Assembly: GCF_024713945.1 (NCBI RefSeq)
Contig: NC_134678.1
Span: 1,550,001-1,614,000, forward strand
Direction of reading: 5' to 3'
Origin: Dermatophagoides farinae
Lineage: Eukaryota; Arthropoda; Arachnida; Sarcoptiformes; Pyroglyphidae
DNA length: 64,000 bases
Shown here: positions 36,801 through 47,102 of the stretch, piece by piece
Layout: the number at the start of each line of letters is the position of its first letter
How positions within the stretch are numbered: position 1 is the first letter of the stretch
Position numbers and translations under genes: made by a program
Notes under the pieces: model-generated
Told to the model about the DNA's origin: nothing
The model's input: the letters and a program-made list of their open reading frames with translations, nothing else
The model's database searches: none

Positions 36801-39800
36801 TGCAATGATCATTCATAAATCATATTTCATTCTCTCTCTCTTTTTGTTTGGCTTCGTTCGTTTCAGTGGTATACCAGAATAATAATGATGAAAAAAAAAT
36901 GTGAATTAATCGTATGATGATGATGATGAAGACGAAGGTCAGAAAAAAAAGCTACCAACTATTGTGGCCATTAGATAAATATACAGTTTCAGAGTTTTTT
37001 AGCAAAATGTCCAAATGATCAACCAAAAAAAATAAATTCTTCTCATTTTGCTTCTCAATGTCAATTTTGTTTTGTTAATTTTTTATGATGATGATGATGA
37101 TGATGAAAATTATGATGATTAGTGTCAAATTTTTCTTTCATTTTTTTTTCTCACTTTACGCAAACTCAAACAAATCTTTCTTTGGCTCAAAAGTGTTCGA
37201 TTCTTTTTCCGAGTGGAATGTTTGAATGAAAAAATTTTCCACCACTCAACATTGGATATATCAGATAAAACTTACCAAAAATCTTGTTGCAATTTCAAAT
37301 GAAAACCAAGCATTACAGATGGATTCAATATAGAAAAATGCATCATGTGCATCGGTTTTATGTTTATCCAAGGTCCATGATTCTTTCCATGTTTTTGATG
37401 ATGATGATGATGATTTTGATTCATTATCATCAAAATCTTCATTTTCATTATTATCATCAATATTTAGATCACTTTGTTTATTATCACTAATTGATGATGA
37501 TGATGATGATTGAGCAATTGTCGATGATAATGATGATTTATGTGGATAAGATGGCCGTTGCCGTTGTTTATGATGATTATTATGATGATGATGTCGTTGT
37601 CTATGATGATTTGGATGAATTGAATATTCTTGTTGTTCTTGTTGTTGTTTATGTTGTTCATATGGTATGGAAGAATAACGTGAATAAGGTGGACGAAAAT
37701 TTGGTGGCTGTTTTATAGTACGGTTGTAAATGACCGGCACACGCATATTTGGATGTGTTTTTATACAAAATGAAAATATTGATACACATATGAAAAATAC
37801 GGAAATAATTGCCACACCCTGAATATATGAAAATGATGAAAACAAAAAATAAAATTCGATTAATACAAAATTGATTATTGATTACACAGGTGAAAGAAAA
37901 AAAAGTATAAAAAACAATTAGATTAACAGAAGCAAAAAAGAAGAATAAAGAAAGAGAACAACAAAAAAAAATTCAATAAAATCCACCATATTCTATATAT
38001 ATAATTCTAGCCTATGGGTGTTTTTCTCTTTATCTTTTGTTTTCTGTACTAATAGAATCTGGTAATGTGTTCACATTCAACTATTATCATATGTTATGAT
38101 CATCATCATCATTATAATAACGATCAATAATTGATCAGCTGATTTTTTTTCGTATGTGAGGAGAACAAAAAACACATAGGGAGAGTGAGAGATTTATTCA
38201 TTATTGAATAATTTACATGTTGAACGGAGAATAGAACGAACAAAAAAAAATCAGTAAAACTAATGAAAAAAAAAATCTAGAAGGTAGAAAAAAAACAACG
38301 GGCCAGGAAGAATGAATGATGATAAGATGGGAAAATTTTTCTTGGTAAAATTCATTGAATCTATCCATATTGGTTGACATTTAACCATTTTTTTTGTATT
38401 TTTTGTGAAAAAGAAGGAATAAAAATCGTAGAATAAAACAAAACAAAAACGAAAAATCCCCAATGGATCATCATATATTAAATGGGGAATCATAGAATCT
38501 AAAGAATCTGAAGAGATTCATCTAAATAATGCATGTGCATTTATTATAATAAACCAACAGCAACCAGAATCCATTATAATCGATTTTTTTTTCATTCATT
38601 CATTCATTCACTTTCTCGTAGATAAAATCATCTCGTGTTTTTAGTTTTGTTTTGTTTTGTTTCCCCCCCCCACTGGATGAAAAAAACCATTTCATATATA
38701 TAATCAAAAAGTCAAACGAAAAAAAAAAATTCATCACAGCCTGAAGCCAGCGAAAAAAAAAAATTTTTTTTTTTTGCTGCTTTTTGTTGTTGTCGTTGTT
38801 GTTGTTGTTTGTATAAAACTAATTTTTTATGCATTTGAAAAAAAGAGAAAATTTTTTTGCGTGTGTGTGTGTTATTTCAACGTTTATAAACACACACACA
38901 AAAGTGAATGAAATATTTAAACGATCGAGAGACAAAATTGCTTGTGAAAATAGTTTTGTCATTGAAAATGGTAAAAAAAATAAAATTCTGGTATGTGAAC
39001 AGAATAATGGCAATATACCATTGTACTGGTATATAATAATAATCATCATAATAAAAACGATGATGATGATAATTTTGCTCACGGGAAAAAAAATCGTATC
39101 GTGTATGGCAAAAAAAAATGGAATTCAAATATAACAAACAAACAGACAGACAGACAGTGGTAGATGAAGAAGAATAGAAAACTTTACAACAGAATCCATG
39201 ATGGTTGTTGTTGTTGGCACGATTTGTCTGCATTTTTTTTTCACTCAGACGAAAAAGTTTTTCTTGCTTGCTCATTTATCTGTCTCTCTCTCTCTCTCCA
39301 TGGATAATAAACTCTTCGGTTTTTTTTCTCCTGATTCAAGTATTTTGAGTATATTAATAATAAAAAATTGAAATGAATATAAATTTCCGGAATATATCAA
39401 TGAATAGAGATGTTAATTTGACACTAACTTTTTTCTCGATTACTATTTTGACCCAAAACGCCATTTTAAAATGAAACATTGAAAATTGAATTGAAAAGCA
39501 AACAACAACAACAACAACAACAGAATTGGAATGTCTATTTTTGATAATATAGAACAGTGGATTTTTTTTTATATAATAAAACTTTTATGATGATTCAACA
39601 AACAAACGAAACGAAAAAAAAACAATCATCATCATCATCATGTTATATTCCGTTAGTACGTATATTTTGAATGGATTCAAAATTTCAAATGTCCATCAAC
39701 AACAACAACAACAACAACACAAACAGAAAAAAAATGTGATGATGAATAATTAATTTCAACTACTACTACAACTGTGTACTGTGCACTTTAGCTAATGGTG

Positions 39801-40641
39801 ATCTTTCTCATCATCATCAAAAAAAAAAAAAAAACATCAAGATTGTCCTGATACTGTTGACTAATGCCAATAATAATGATAAAAAAAAAAGAACATCAAC
39901 GAAACTACTCTACACGACACGTGAAAATAAAGAAATGTAACAAAACAATAAAGTCAAATCAAGTTCAATAAAAAGTGAAAACTTGTTCCAGAAAGAACTG
40001 TCTGTGGAACACACACACACACAAGGCAATGATGATGATGATGATGATAGTCATATATATAGTAAATTATTATTATTATATATGTGAAATGAAAATTTTT
40101 GAATGAATGAATAAATGAATGAAGAACAAACTTTTTTTTCACAACTTCCCATGAGGATTTTGATGATACTAAAAAAAAAGACAAAACTTTTTTTTTCCTT
40201 TTTGTTTTGAAGAAACAAATTTTTTTTTTGAAATTTGAAACGAAAAAAAGAAAAAAAAACTTTTTTTGCCTACGACATATGAGATTCATTTTTTTTTTTT
40301 TTTTTTGGACGAGAAATTAAAAATAAATTATTCAATAATAATAATGATGATGATGATTCATTATGTGGTGGACAGAATTTTAATTGAATTACAACAACAA
40401 CAACAAACAAAAAACGAATGAATGAAAAGATTCTGGAAACACCAAAAACATTAATCCTTTAGGGTATCATGACCATCATTATCAATATATGGAAATGAAA
40501 GAATAAAAATGGTCATTTTTAAATCTCAAGAGAAAGGAAAAAAATTTTAGTCATTCTTTTGAATTGTGTGTGTTTTTATATATGTCATCAAATACATCAA
40601 TGGTTGATAATGGTGATGATGATGGTGGCTAAATTATTCAT

Positions 40642-40673
<32 letters not shown>

Positions 40674-41827
40674 TTAAATTTAAATTCAAATTCAAATTAT
40701 AAAATGGGAGCGAGTGAAAGCTACAAATATGTCAACAACAATAGCAGTAGTAGTAGTGGTAGTAACTAATTTAAAATTCAAAATTGATAATGATGATAAA
40801 GTGTGATTTGAAATTTTATTTTGACAACAATCCAATACAATGGTATTGTCATTTACATCTTGTGTATAATAATAATAATAAAAACAAACAAACAAACTAT
40901 CTAGCTAGTTCTCACCTTGGCCGCATTAGATGAATATGGTTCATCAAATAATAACCATATTTTTGGTTTTAAACGTTGCCATCTTGTTAATTTTCCTTTA
41001 TGATATTGTTCTTCATAACCAAATTTTTTTGACATTTCTTCTTCAGTTAAACTAGCTGCATCCATATCCAATGTATCCAATATGGCCAATGTTTGTTGTG
41101 TATCACGATGACATGTATATGTCATCCAGCAACAAGGTTCAACCTAAAAAAATGTTAAGGAAACAAAAAAAAAACAAAAAAAAAAATTCAAATTTACATA
41201 ATGTAATAATATTCTTAGTTAACCATTAAGCAAATATATATAATATAATAAAAAAAAATAGCGACGAAGAAAAGAAAAAAAATTAAATTAAATATTCAAC
41301 GCACATACCTGATTAGCATCAAGACCCCAGAATTCTAGCTCCTCTTCAAATAATGGGCCACAAACATTAGTGGGATAATGTAATTTTCCGGTTCGATAAT
41401 AATTTAGAATCTGTGCAAAAACACCCGGATGTCTATCAAAAAAATATTCATTCAAAACGGGATCATAATTTGCCAATGCTTCAGTTAAACGTGATAAACG
41501 TGTTGCCGGAATTTTTCTTAATGTTGTTTTATATGTTTCAAAACGTATGCCACCAACATTTAATATCACACGATTATTTTCAGTTATACTACTACTACCA
41601 CCACCACCACTATTACTTGCACCATAAGTACCAATAGATCCGGTACCAGTACCGGTAAAACCATTGGATGTATAAAATCCACCACCACCACCACCGTGAT
41701 GATGATGTGGATAATGGTGATGATGATGATGATGATGGCCACCAGTACCAGTCATCATTAAATTTCCACCACCACTGGTAGCGATTGAACCACCCGTACC
41801 AGTTGGAATTAATCCACGAGCAAACAT
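25757..41827 (-). CDS. Shaw: Shaw-type (Kv3) voltage-gated potassium channel
   Basis: Six coding exons splice in phase to about 982 residues: 41827-41309, 41143-40916, 37818-37276, 32288-31895, 31284-30628 and 26364-25757. A Gly/His-rich N-terminus precedes the T1 tetramerisation domain ([20 protein letters not shown] to [17 protein letters not shown]). S1 is [20 protein letters not shown]2 lies in [17 protein letters not shown]4 is [19 protein letters not shown], and the selectivity filter TVGYGD spans an exon junction, followed by S6 with the PVPVIVSNF gate. The S4 lacks the first two Arg of Kv1 channels, as in fly Shaw, which is known for weak voltage dependence. The S1-S2 extracellular loop carries a long His/Gln/Ser/Asp-rich insertion. 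The C-terminal tail after KLPRQRRRV is Ser/Thr/Pro-rich. Introns reach 5 kb, far longer than in neighbouring genes. Confidence 0.93.
27619..27657. repeat. (GT)n microsatellite
   Basis: About 19 uninterrupted GT units inside the last intron of Shaw. The open frames it creates on both strands (runs of Val-Cys or His-Thr) are artefacts. Confidence 0.95.
28172..28241. repeat. (CA)n microsatellite, left of the LINE fragment
   Basis: About 35 uninterrupted CA units end exactly where the LINE-derived sequence starts. The same CA repeat resumes at 28672 after the poly(A) tail, so the element lies inside a formerly continuous CA tract. Confidence 0.95.
28242..28671 (+). mobile_element. 5'-truncated LINE (non-LTR retrotransposon) 3' end in a CA repeat
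   Basis: The fragment keeps the last 85 or so codons of ORF2, ending at a stop at 28494-28496: [20 protein letters not shown] continues into a Cys-His cluster (C-x2-C then H and C in [11 protein letters not shown]) and a helical tail. This CCHC-like end is usual in R1/I/Jockey-type LINEs. A 3' untranslated region of about 145 bp and a poly(A) run of about 33 A follow. Both flanks are CA microsatellite, so the target duplication is hidden within CA units. R1-clade families such as Mino and Waldo are known to insert into AC-type repeats, and this copy fits that habit, though clade assignment from 85 residues is only tentative. It lies opposite in sense to Shaw. Confidence 0.85.
28672..28697. 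repeat. (CA)n microsatellite, right of the LINE fragment
   Basis: About 12 CA units directly follow the LINE poly(A) tail and continue the microsatellite interrupted at 28241. Confidence 0.9.
31285..31894 (-). other. Shaw intron splitting the pore filter
   Basis: 610 bp between the exon ending TVGYG and the exon starting with the GD of the filter. It shows poly(A), AAT repeats and a palindrome-like CATACCATACACATATGTGTATGGTATG near 31797-31825. No coding content. Confidence 0.6.
32289..37275 (-). other. Largest Shaw intron (5.0 kb)
   Basis: Bounded by a donor at 37275-37274 and an acceptor at 32290-32289, joining RFL to VAPSKLEF in phase 0. It is made of CA/GT, GAT, CAG (34127-34146), GA and poly(A/T) repeats. 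No family-like frame was found on either strand and no transposon protein was recognised. Confidence 0.6.
33856..33892. repeat. (CA)n microsatellite
   Basis: About 18 uninterrupted CA units in the largest Shaw intron, followed by a short TA-rich run. Confidence 0.9.
37819..40915 (-). other. Shaw intron between the T1-S1 linker and S1 exons (3.1 kb)
   Basis: Donor at 40915-40914, acceptor at 37820-37819, phase 0 (SSNAAK joined to GVAIISV). It contains an eight-C run near 38663-38670, GAT/CAT repeats near 40650-40672 and many poly(A/T) runs. No gene was recognised inside. Confidence 0.6.
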
Positions 41828-43567
41828 GAGATTGTTCAAGTATACCCACACACACGTACACACCAAACGACGTATTGACAGGCAACCGGTTCGAAATTTT
41901 TTTTTATTCAGGTTAAATTTTTTTTTTTTATTTATCGTTTGTTTAATTTTAGTTCATTTTGTAGACACACACATAGAACATATAAACACACAAAAAAAAA
42001 GAAAAATTCAACTGCATGAACTAAATCAACAACAAAATCGATCAATCACTTTTTTTGGGTTACCAGGAAAAACACATGAACTGAAAAAAAAAATTTTCTG
42101 ATCAGTAAATTCTGGCATTTTTTTTCGGTATGCTTGATTGTCGACGTCTTCGTTTGTGTGTGTTCGTTGATAAATATTGATGATATTGATGTTTTTTTTG
42201 TTGTTGTTGTTGTTGATCTAGAAGAATTTTTTTCGATGAAATTCACTGACGAAAATATTTATTTAGTGGTTTTTGATTTGTAGTCGTCGTCGTCGTCGTC
42301 GTCGACGTCGACGTTGCTGGATGAAAAAAAAAATCTGCCATTCATCAACCCATCCAATAATCATTGATTATGTCGATGATGATGATGATGATGATGATAA
42401 AATATGAAGAAAAATGTAGAAAAAAAACTAGAGAAAAATTTCAATTAAATTTTGTTGTTGTTGTTGCCGAAATTCAGTTGTTCATTGATAAACGACAGGC
42501 GGTCGATATTTTAATTTTATTTTTTTTTCATTTCTGGAGGTTTAATTTAGTTTTTGGTTTTTTTTTTGATTCTCATTGCTGATATTCACGGTTATTTTCT
42601 ACAAAAAAAAATAGTAAAATAGTTGAATGAAACTTGATGGCAAAGAAGAGAAAAACTTTCTTGAAAATGCAAAAAAAAGGAGAATTCCGGTCTATATCAT
42701 CATGATCATCATCATGTTGTCGGCATTTTTTTGGTGAATTCAAATAATGATTTCCGAACGACGAGATAAAAAAACTGGCACAAGTATAATCAGGATAAAC
42801 ATGGTGAAATGAAGAAAAAAAAAATTTAAATTTCAAATTCATCGCAATTCTCACAACACAATATAGCCGAAAACGAAAAAAAAACGAGGAAAAATAGAAA
42901 AAAAGGATCGGCAAACAATTGATATTTCCGTTGTTTTGGATCAATATATTGTGAAAAGTGTGTGTGCTGGTCTGTGTGTGTGTGTGTGCGTATTAGTGAA
43001 GTGTGAATGCAAAATAACAATGTTCAACACAAGAACATTGACAGTGACACAGAATGAATTGATGATGAACGAATGATTATCATCATGAGAATATTCTGAT
43101 AGAAATTCTTTGCCGACCTCCCCCCCCCCAAAAAAAAAACACTGTATAGGCTTTTGGTATTTAATAACAACGAAATGGATGCGCATGGGGCTTTTGAAAC
43201 CGCATTTGAAATTATATAAAAAAAAAATTTAACATTAAAAAAAATTAATGAATCAAAGAGTGTTTGTCGATGAACTGAATAACTGTTTTGTGATAATGAC
43301 ATTGCCATCAACCATCACATCATCATTATTATTCACACATACACACACAAACATTGGATATGATGAAATTAGCATCCTATTGTTATTGTTGTTGTTGTTG
43401 TCGTTATTATTGTGCTTATTTGACATTCAATTCAAAATGAATCAAATGTTATGACACTTTAGTGAGAGACAACGACAACAATAAAATTTCATCATTATGG
43501 AAATGGAAAAAATTGTGAATAATAAAAAGTTTTTTAAGATTCAAATTTGTTTGTATTGTATTATATA
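41828..43567. promoter_or_regulatory. 5' flank of Shaw
   Basis: 1.7 kb between the Shaw start codon and the LTR element. A CpG-rich GTCGTC repeat (42282-42313, running into CGACGTCGACG) stands out from its A/T-rich surroundings; a shared CpG-rich core near a channel promoter is possible. Also present are GTT repeats near 42200, a GT run near 42966-42988 and a nine-C run near 43121. No coding exon was recognised, but a 5' untranslated exon of Shaw may be here. Confidence 0.4.
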
Positions 43568-43797
43568 TGTAACATTATTAAAATTAAATGATAATATTTT
43601 TTATAAATTCCAAACATTTAAACACAACCAATAATTTAGTTATCTGAAAATTAATATACACAAACAAAAATATCAATTAACATTCTTTAAAATTCACACA
43701 CAAACTATAAAAACTAAAACACAGAACATGACAATCATCTTTTGGAGATCATCCTATTTTGAAGGGATTTCATTTGAATAAAATAAAAACTTTTATA
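43568..43797 (+). repeat. Left LTR
   Basis: 230 bp, starting TGTAACATTATT and ending near AAAACTTTTATA. It matches the right LTR over its whole length by eye. An AATAAAATAAAAA stretch near its 3' end may serve as polyadenylation signal. The exact right boundary is uncertain by one or two bases because the flank is TA-rich. Confidence 0.88.
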
Positions 43798-43890
43798 AGC
43801 CAGCAGGATCAAAATCGTTTGATATTCAAGTGAAACAACAAGAAATTGATCAAGAAAACCAGGGGAAATAAGTGCTGAATTTGTAACAAA

Positions 43891-46800
43891 ATGCAAGTTT
43901 CCCAAAGTATACCAGATCAACAATTTCAACAATTGTTAAAGTGCAAGAAAATTTTTGAATCAAAATTGAAAACGATTTATCAAGAATTGGAAGATAAAAA
44001 AATCAGTGAGCTCCAATTTACGTATGAATTCGCTCAATTGATGTTGCGAATGGAGTTATATGAGAAAGATATCAACCAATTCACTCAGACATATGCTGAA
44101 CGATATGATTGTGCAACTTTGAAAATTGAATCAAGTGAAACCAAAACCATCTTGAATTACTTGCAACAAAAATTCAATGCAATGGATCAAGAGGGTTTGT
44201 ACAACCCAAAGAATACTATGGCTCATGTAGAATCAATTCAACGATCTCAGTCGATGATGAATATTGTCAATCATCAAAATGTTCAGAGATTGAAAGCTCA
44301 ACCGATTTCTGCCATGGAAACGGGGAAATTGTTGACACATTCTATTTCAAATAGTACTTGGCAACCTAGAGATAATCAACAATTAAATCGGCAATTATCG
44401 AATGAAAGTTTGCTAAATCATCAACATTTCCTGTCAGAACCTCGCCCTCGAATGGCATTTCAATCACATGAAAATCACGATGTAAATCAACCAATACGAA
44501 ATTTCACCGAAAGACGCATTCCATTTAAAGCAAACAGAGTGCAATTCATAAACAATTTTGATGGCAATTTCAGGAATTTTAACGATTTTTTCCAACCTTT
44601 CTGTAACAATGTTGACAAAACCGATTTGGACGATGCAACAAAGTTACAAATATTGAAATCGAAATTGGACGCAAAAACAAGGACATGGCTGGATGGTTAT
44701 TCCGGTGATGATGATTATGAAAATGCCAAACAGACATTATTACGACATTTTCATTCAATGTTTGCGTTAAAAAATGATGTTTTGAAAAAATTTGCAGAGC
44801 TTCAGCCACCCGAAGATGATCAGGATTTAGATGGATTTCGACGAATAATGATATCAGCACGAAGTTCATATTTAAATCTAAAGAGAGCTGGTGCCGATGC
44901 TTTTACGGTCACTTTGCTTACAAAACAAATAAAGGGAAAGCTTTCACCAATAAGGCTTTCCATTTTGGAAGAAAGACAAGACAATGATAATATCGAAAAA
45001 GTGATCAAATATCTTGAAGATGTCGTGAATAGATTGCAAGACAATGCAGATCCTTTTTTGGTAAATAACAAAAAATTTGGAAGAAATACAAAAGATTCAC
45101 TTCAAGAATTTCAAAATTCCTGTAATTTTTGTGGTGATAGTACCCATTCAACTAAGAATTGTAATCGGGTTAAGACATTTGCTGAAAGAAAACAGTTAGC
45201 ACGGGAAGCAGGGCTCTGTTCCGCTTGCTTCCAACCGGGACATACATCCCGTTTTTGCAAAAATACGGAATATTGTACAAGCTGTAATGGTTCACATAAA
45301 TTGATTAATTGTCCTATGAACCAAAATTGGAGGTCGCAAATGAAACAACGACCAAATAATGATATGACAAAAGAACAAGCAAAGCCAAATTTGATAAATT
45401 CAATTAGTGCCACAGCAACAAAGTTAAATAATTTGGATACTCCTGAAAATTCAGAGGAGTCAGATCATGAACAAGGTGAATGTTTTTCTGTCAATAACAA
45501 GAAGAAAAAATCCATACCGCAGATATTGACATGTGCCCGCATAAATGATAAAGAAGTTACAGTTCTATTAGATCCGGGCTCAAACATCAATATTATTTCA
45601 AAATTACAATGCAAAAAGTTGAAACTTAATGTTTTTAAGAGAAAAGTTTCGATAAAAGTAACCGAACATCGATTTAAATCATTTCAAGCTTGTATGGCTA
45701 ACATGAAGTTGGGAACGATAAAACGCAAAGTTGTTTTCCAACTTGTAGATGATGATGACATACCAATATTGTTAGGACGTAACGATATTCATGGATTCAA
45801 GATAACGTTGTTCCCAGGTGATAATGAATTAATTCCGATGCAACTTTTACAACGATCAAAAACTAGCAAAATCAGTAAAAATTGCTATCATGTTGAAGCT
45901 GAACATAAACCAACTGAAAAACAAAAATATTCGTCACAACAAAATGGAAAGGTTTCAGCAAAAATTAAACCTAAAATTGGAAAAATTCTTACAGAAAAAA
46001 CCACTGTCGAAGACACTTATGTTGAAACAAAAATTTGTCCAAATCAACAAAAGATTGATTCATTGTACGAATGTTTGTCCAAAGTTATTGAATTGCAGCA
46101 TAAAATCGTGGATATTCAAGGAAAGTGTGCTACAGAAAAAGTAATGGAATCTCAAATCAAGAAGATAATAGGATATCATTCGTTGATAACAATTATCATC
46201 TTTTTAATGTTTTTTTTGATTGTACGTCCAATCATGACACCGGTGGCTAATCCCGTCATTCCAAAACAATCAAATGATGAATTTTCACAAGTCGAAAAAA
46301 TATTGAAAAATCAAAATCAACTTATTCAAGAATTTACCGATCATTTGAATGAACGTATCATATCTTTGACAAATATTGAAAATGTAATGAAAGAATTGTC
46401 AAAGTTCAATGACAAACTAAATAAAGTACAACCTCAATTGAAGACATTTTTACGTCAAACGCAAATAAGCGGAACTGGATATCCCCTTAAAACCATTCAA
46501 GAGATGGGGGAAGATCAAGGGTTTTTATGGTATAATAAACCCCGATGCATGTTTGACAATTCAAAATGTGATTGTTTGATGAAATCAGACATACAACCGA
46601 ATATTTTCCGTAGAGAACAATGCAAACAAAGTAAATACCACCGACATTCAATCAATAAAATCATGGTAAAATCAAACTGGACCAAACTTGAGCTAATGTT
46701 ATGCGCTTTGATCAGTCTGATCGTATTGCCTAATGTTATCGTCATCATGATGGTCTTGTGGTCTAAGTTTTGTCGTTCTACAAGAAATATGGAATATCCT

Positions 46801-46896
46801 ACAAACATTAATCATGTTGATCATAATACCGAACCTACAAAACCATCCCTAGGAACTTTCTTGGGGAGGGCATGTAACATTATTAAAATTAAATGA
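43891..46896 (+). CDS. Gag-protease-like polyprotein with membrane-anchored C-terminus
   Basis: One frame of 1001 residues inside the LTR element, ending a few codons into the right LTR. Residues about 215-385 look like the Pao gag region (FNDFFQPFCNNVD, then KLQILKSKLDAKTRTWLDGY). Residues about 410-475 hold Cys/His knuckles, including CNFCGDSTHSTKNC and CSACFQPGHTSRFC. Residues about 545-645 look like the retropepsin-type domain found in Pao elements. The last 330 residues carry two hydrophobic segments (about 765-785 and 932-957) separated by a heptad-like helical stretch and a Cys-rich stretch; this resembles the layout of an envelope transmembrane subunit, but no sequence match is claimed. 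Treated as a recent element copy, not a host gene. Confidence 0.8.
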   Translation: MQVSQSIPDQQFQQLLKCKKIFESKLKTIYQELEDKKISELQFTYEFAQLMLRMELYEKDINQFTQTYAERYDCATLKIESSETKTILNYLQQKFNAMDQEGLYNPKNTMAHVESIQRSQSMMNIVNHQNVQRLKAQPISAMETGKLLTHSISNSTWQPRDNQQLNRQLSNESLLNHQHFLSEPRPRMAFQSHENHDVNQPIRNFTERRIPFKANRVQFINNFDGNFRNFNDFFQPFCNNVDKTDLDDATKLQILKSKLDAKTRTWLDGYSGDDDYENAKQTLLRHFHSMFALKNDVLKKFAELQPPEDDQDLDGFRRIMISARSSYLNLKRAGADAFTVTLLTKQIKGKLSPIRLSILEERQDNDNIEKVIKYLEDVVNRLQDNADPFLVNNKKFGRNTKDSLQEFQNSCNFCGDSTHSTKNCNRVKTFAERKQLAREAGLCSACFQPGHTSRFCKNTEYCTSCNGSHKLINCPMNQNWRSQMKQRPNNDMTKEQAKPNLINSISATATKLNNLDTPENSEESDHEQGECFSVNNKKKKSIPQILTCARINDKEVTVLLDPGSNINIISKLQCKKLKLNVFKRKVSIKVTEHRFKSFQACMANMKLGTIKRKVVFQLVDDDDIPILLGRNDIHGFKITLFPGDNELIPMQLLQRSKTSKISKNCYHVEAEHKPTEKQKYSSQQNGKVSAKIKPKIGKILTEKTTVEDTYVETKICPNQQKIDSLYECLSKVIELQHKIVDIQGKCATEKVMESQIKKIIGYHSLITIIIFLMFFLIVRPIMTPVANPVIPKQSNDEFSQVEKILKNQNQLIQEFTDHLNERIISLTNIENVMKELSKFNDKLNKVQPQLKTFLRQTQISGTGYPLKTIQEMGEDQGFLWYNKPRCMFDNSKCDCLMKSDIQPNIFRREQCKQSKYHRHSINKIMVKSNWTKLELMLCALISLIVLPNVIVIMMVLWSKFCRSTRNMEYPTNINHVDHNTEPTKPSLGTFLGRACNIIKIK

Positions 46897-47102
46897 TAAT
46901 ATTTTTTATAAATTCCAAACATTTAAACACAACCAATAATTTAGTTATCTGAAAATTAATATACACAAACAAAAATATCAATTAACATTCTTTAAAATTC
47001 ACACACAAACTATAAAAACTAAAACACAGAACATGACAATCATCTTTTGGAGATCATCCTATTTTGAAGGGATTTCATTTGAATAAAATAAAAACTTTTA
47101 TA
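46873..47102 (+). repeat. Right LTR
   Basis: 230 bp, same sequence by eye as 43568-43797, preceded by the purine-rich tract at 46861-46872 and followed by a TATATATATGATATATA flank that hides the target duplication. Confidence 0.88.

Larger units (their letters stand above)
43568..47102 (+). mobile_element. BEL/Pao-like LTR element, young, no pol region recognised
   Basis: Two direct LTRs of 230 bp (43568-43797 and 46873-47102), both starting TGTAAC and looking identical by eye, enclose 3.1 kb with one 1001-codon frame. A purine-rich tract (TTGGGGAGGGCA, 46861-46872) directly precedes the right LTR, as expected for a polypurine tract. ATATA at 43563-43567 and 47102-47106 may be the 5-bp target duplication, but the surroundings are TA-rich. 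The product has a Pao-type gag region, Cys/His knuckles, a retropepsin-like region and a C-terminal part with two hydrophobic segments. No reverse transcriptase, RNase H or integrase was recognised, so it looks non-autonomous and dependent on a relative. Identical LTRs imply a recent insertion. Confidence 0.85.

Noticed and set aside
40650-40672. Regularly spaced short repeats that might suggest a CRISPR array
   Set aside because: They are simple CAT/GAT microsatellites without unique spacers in a eukaryotic genome.
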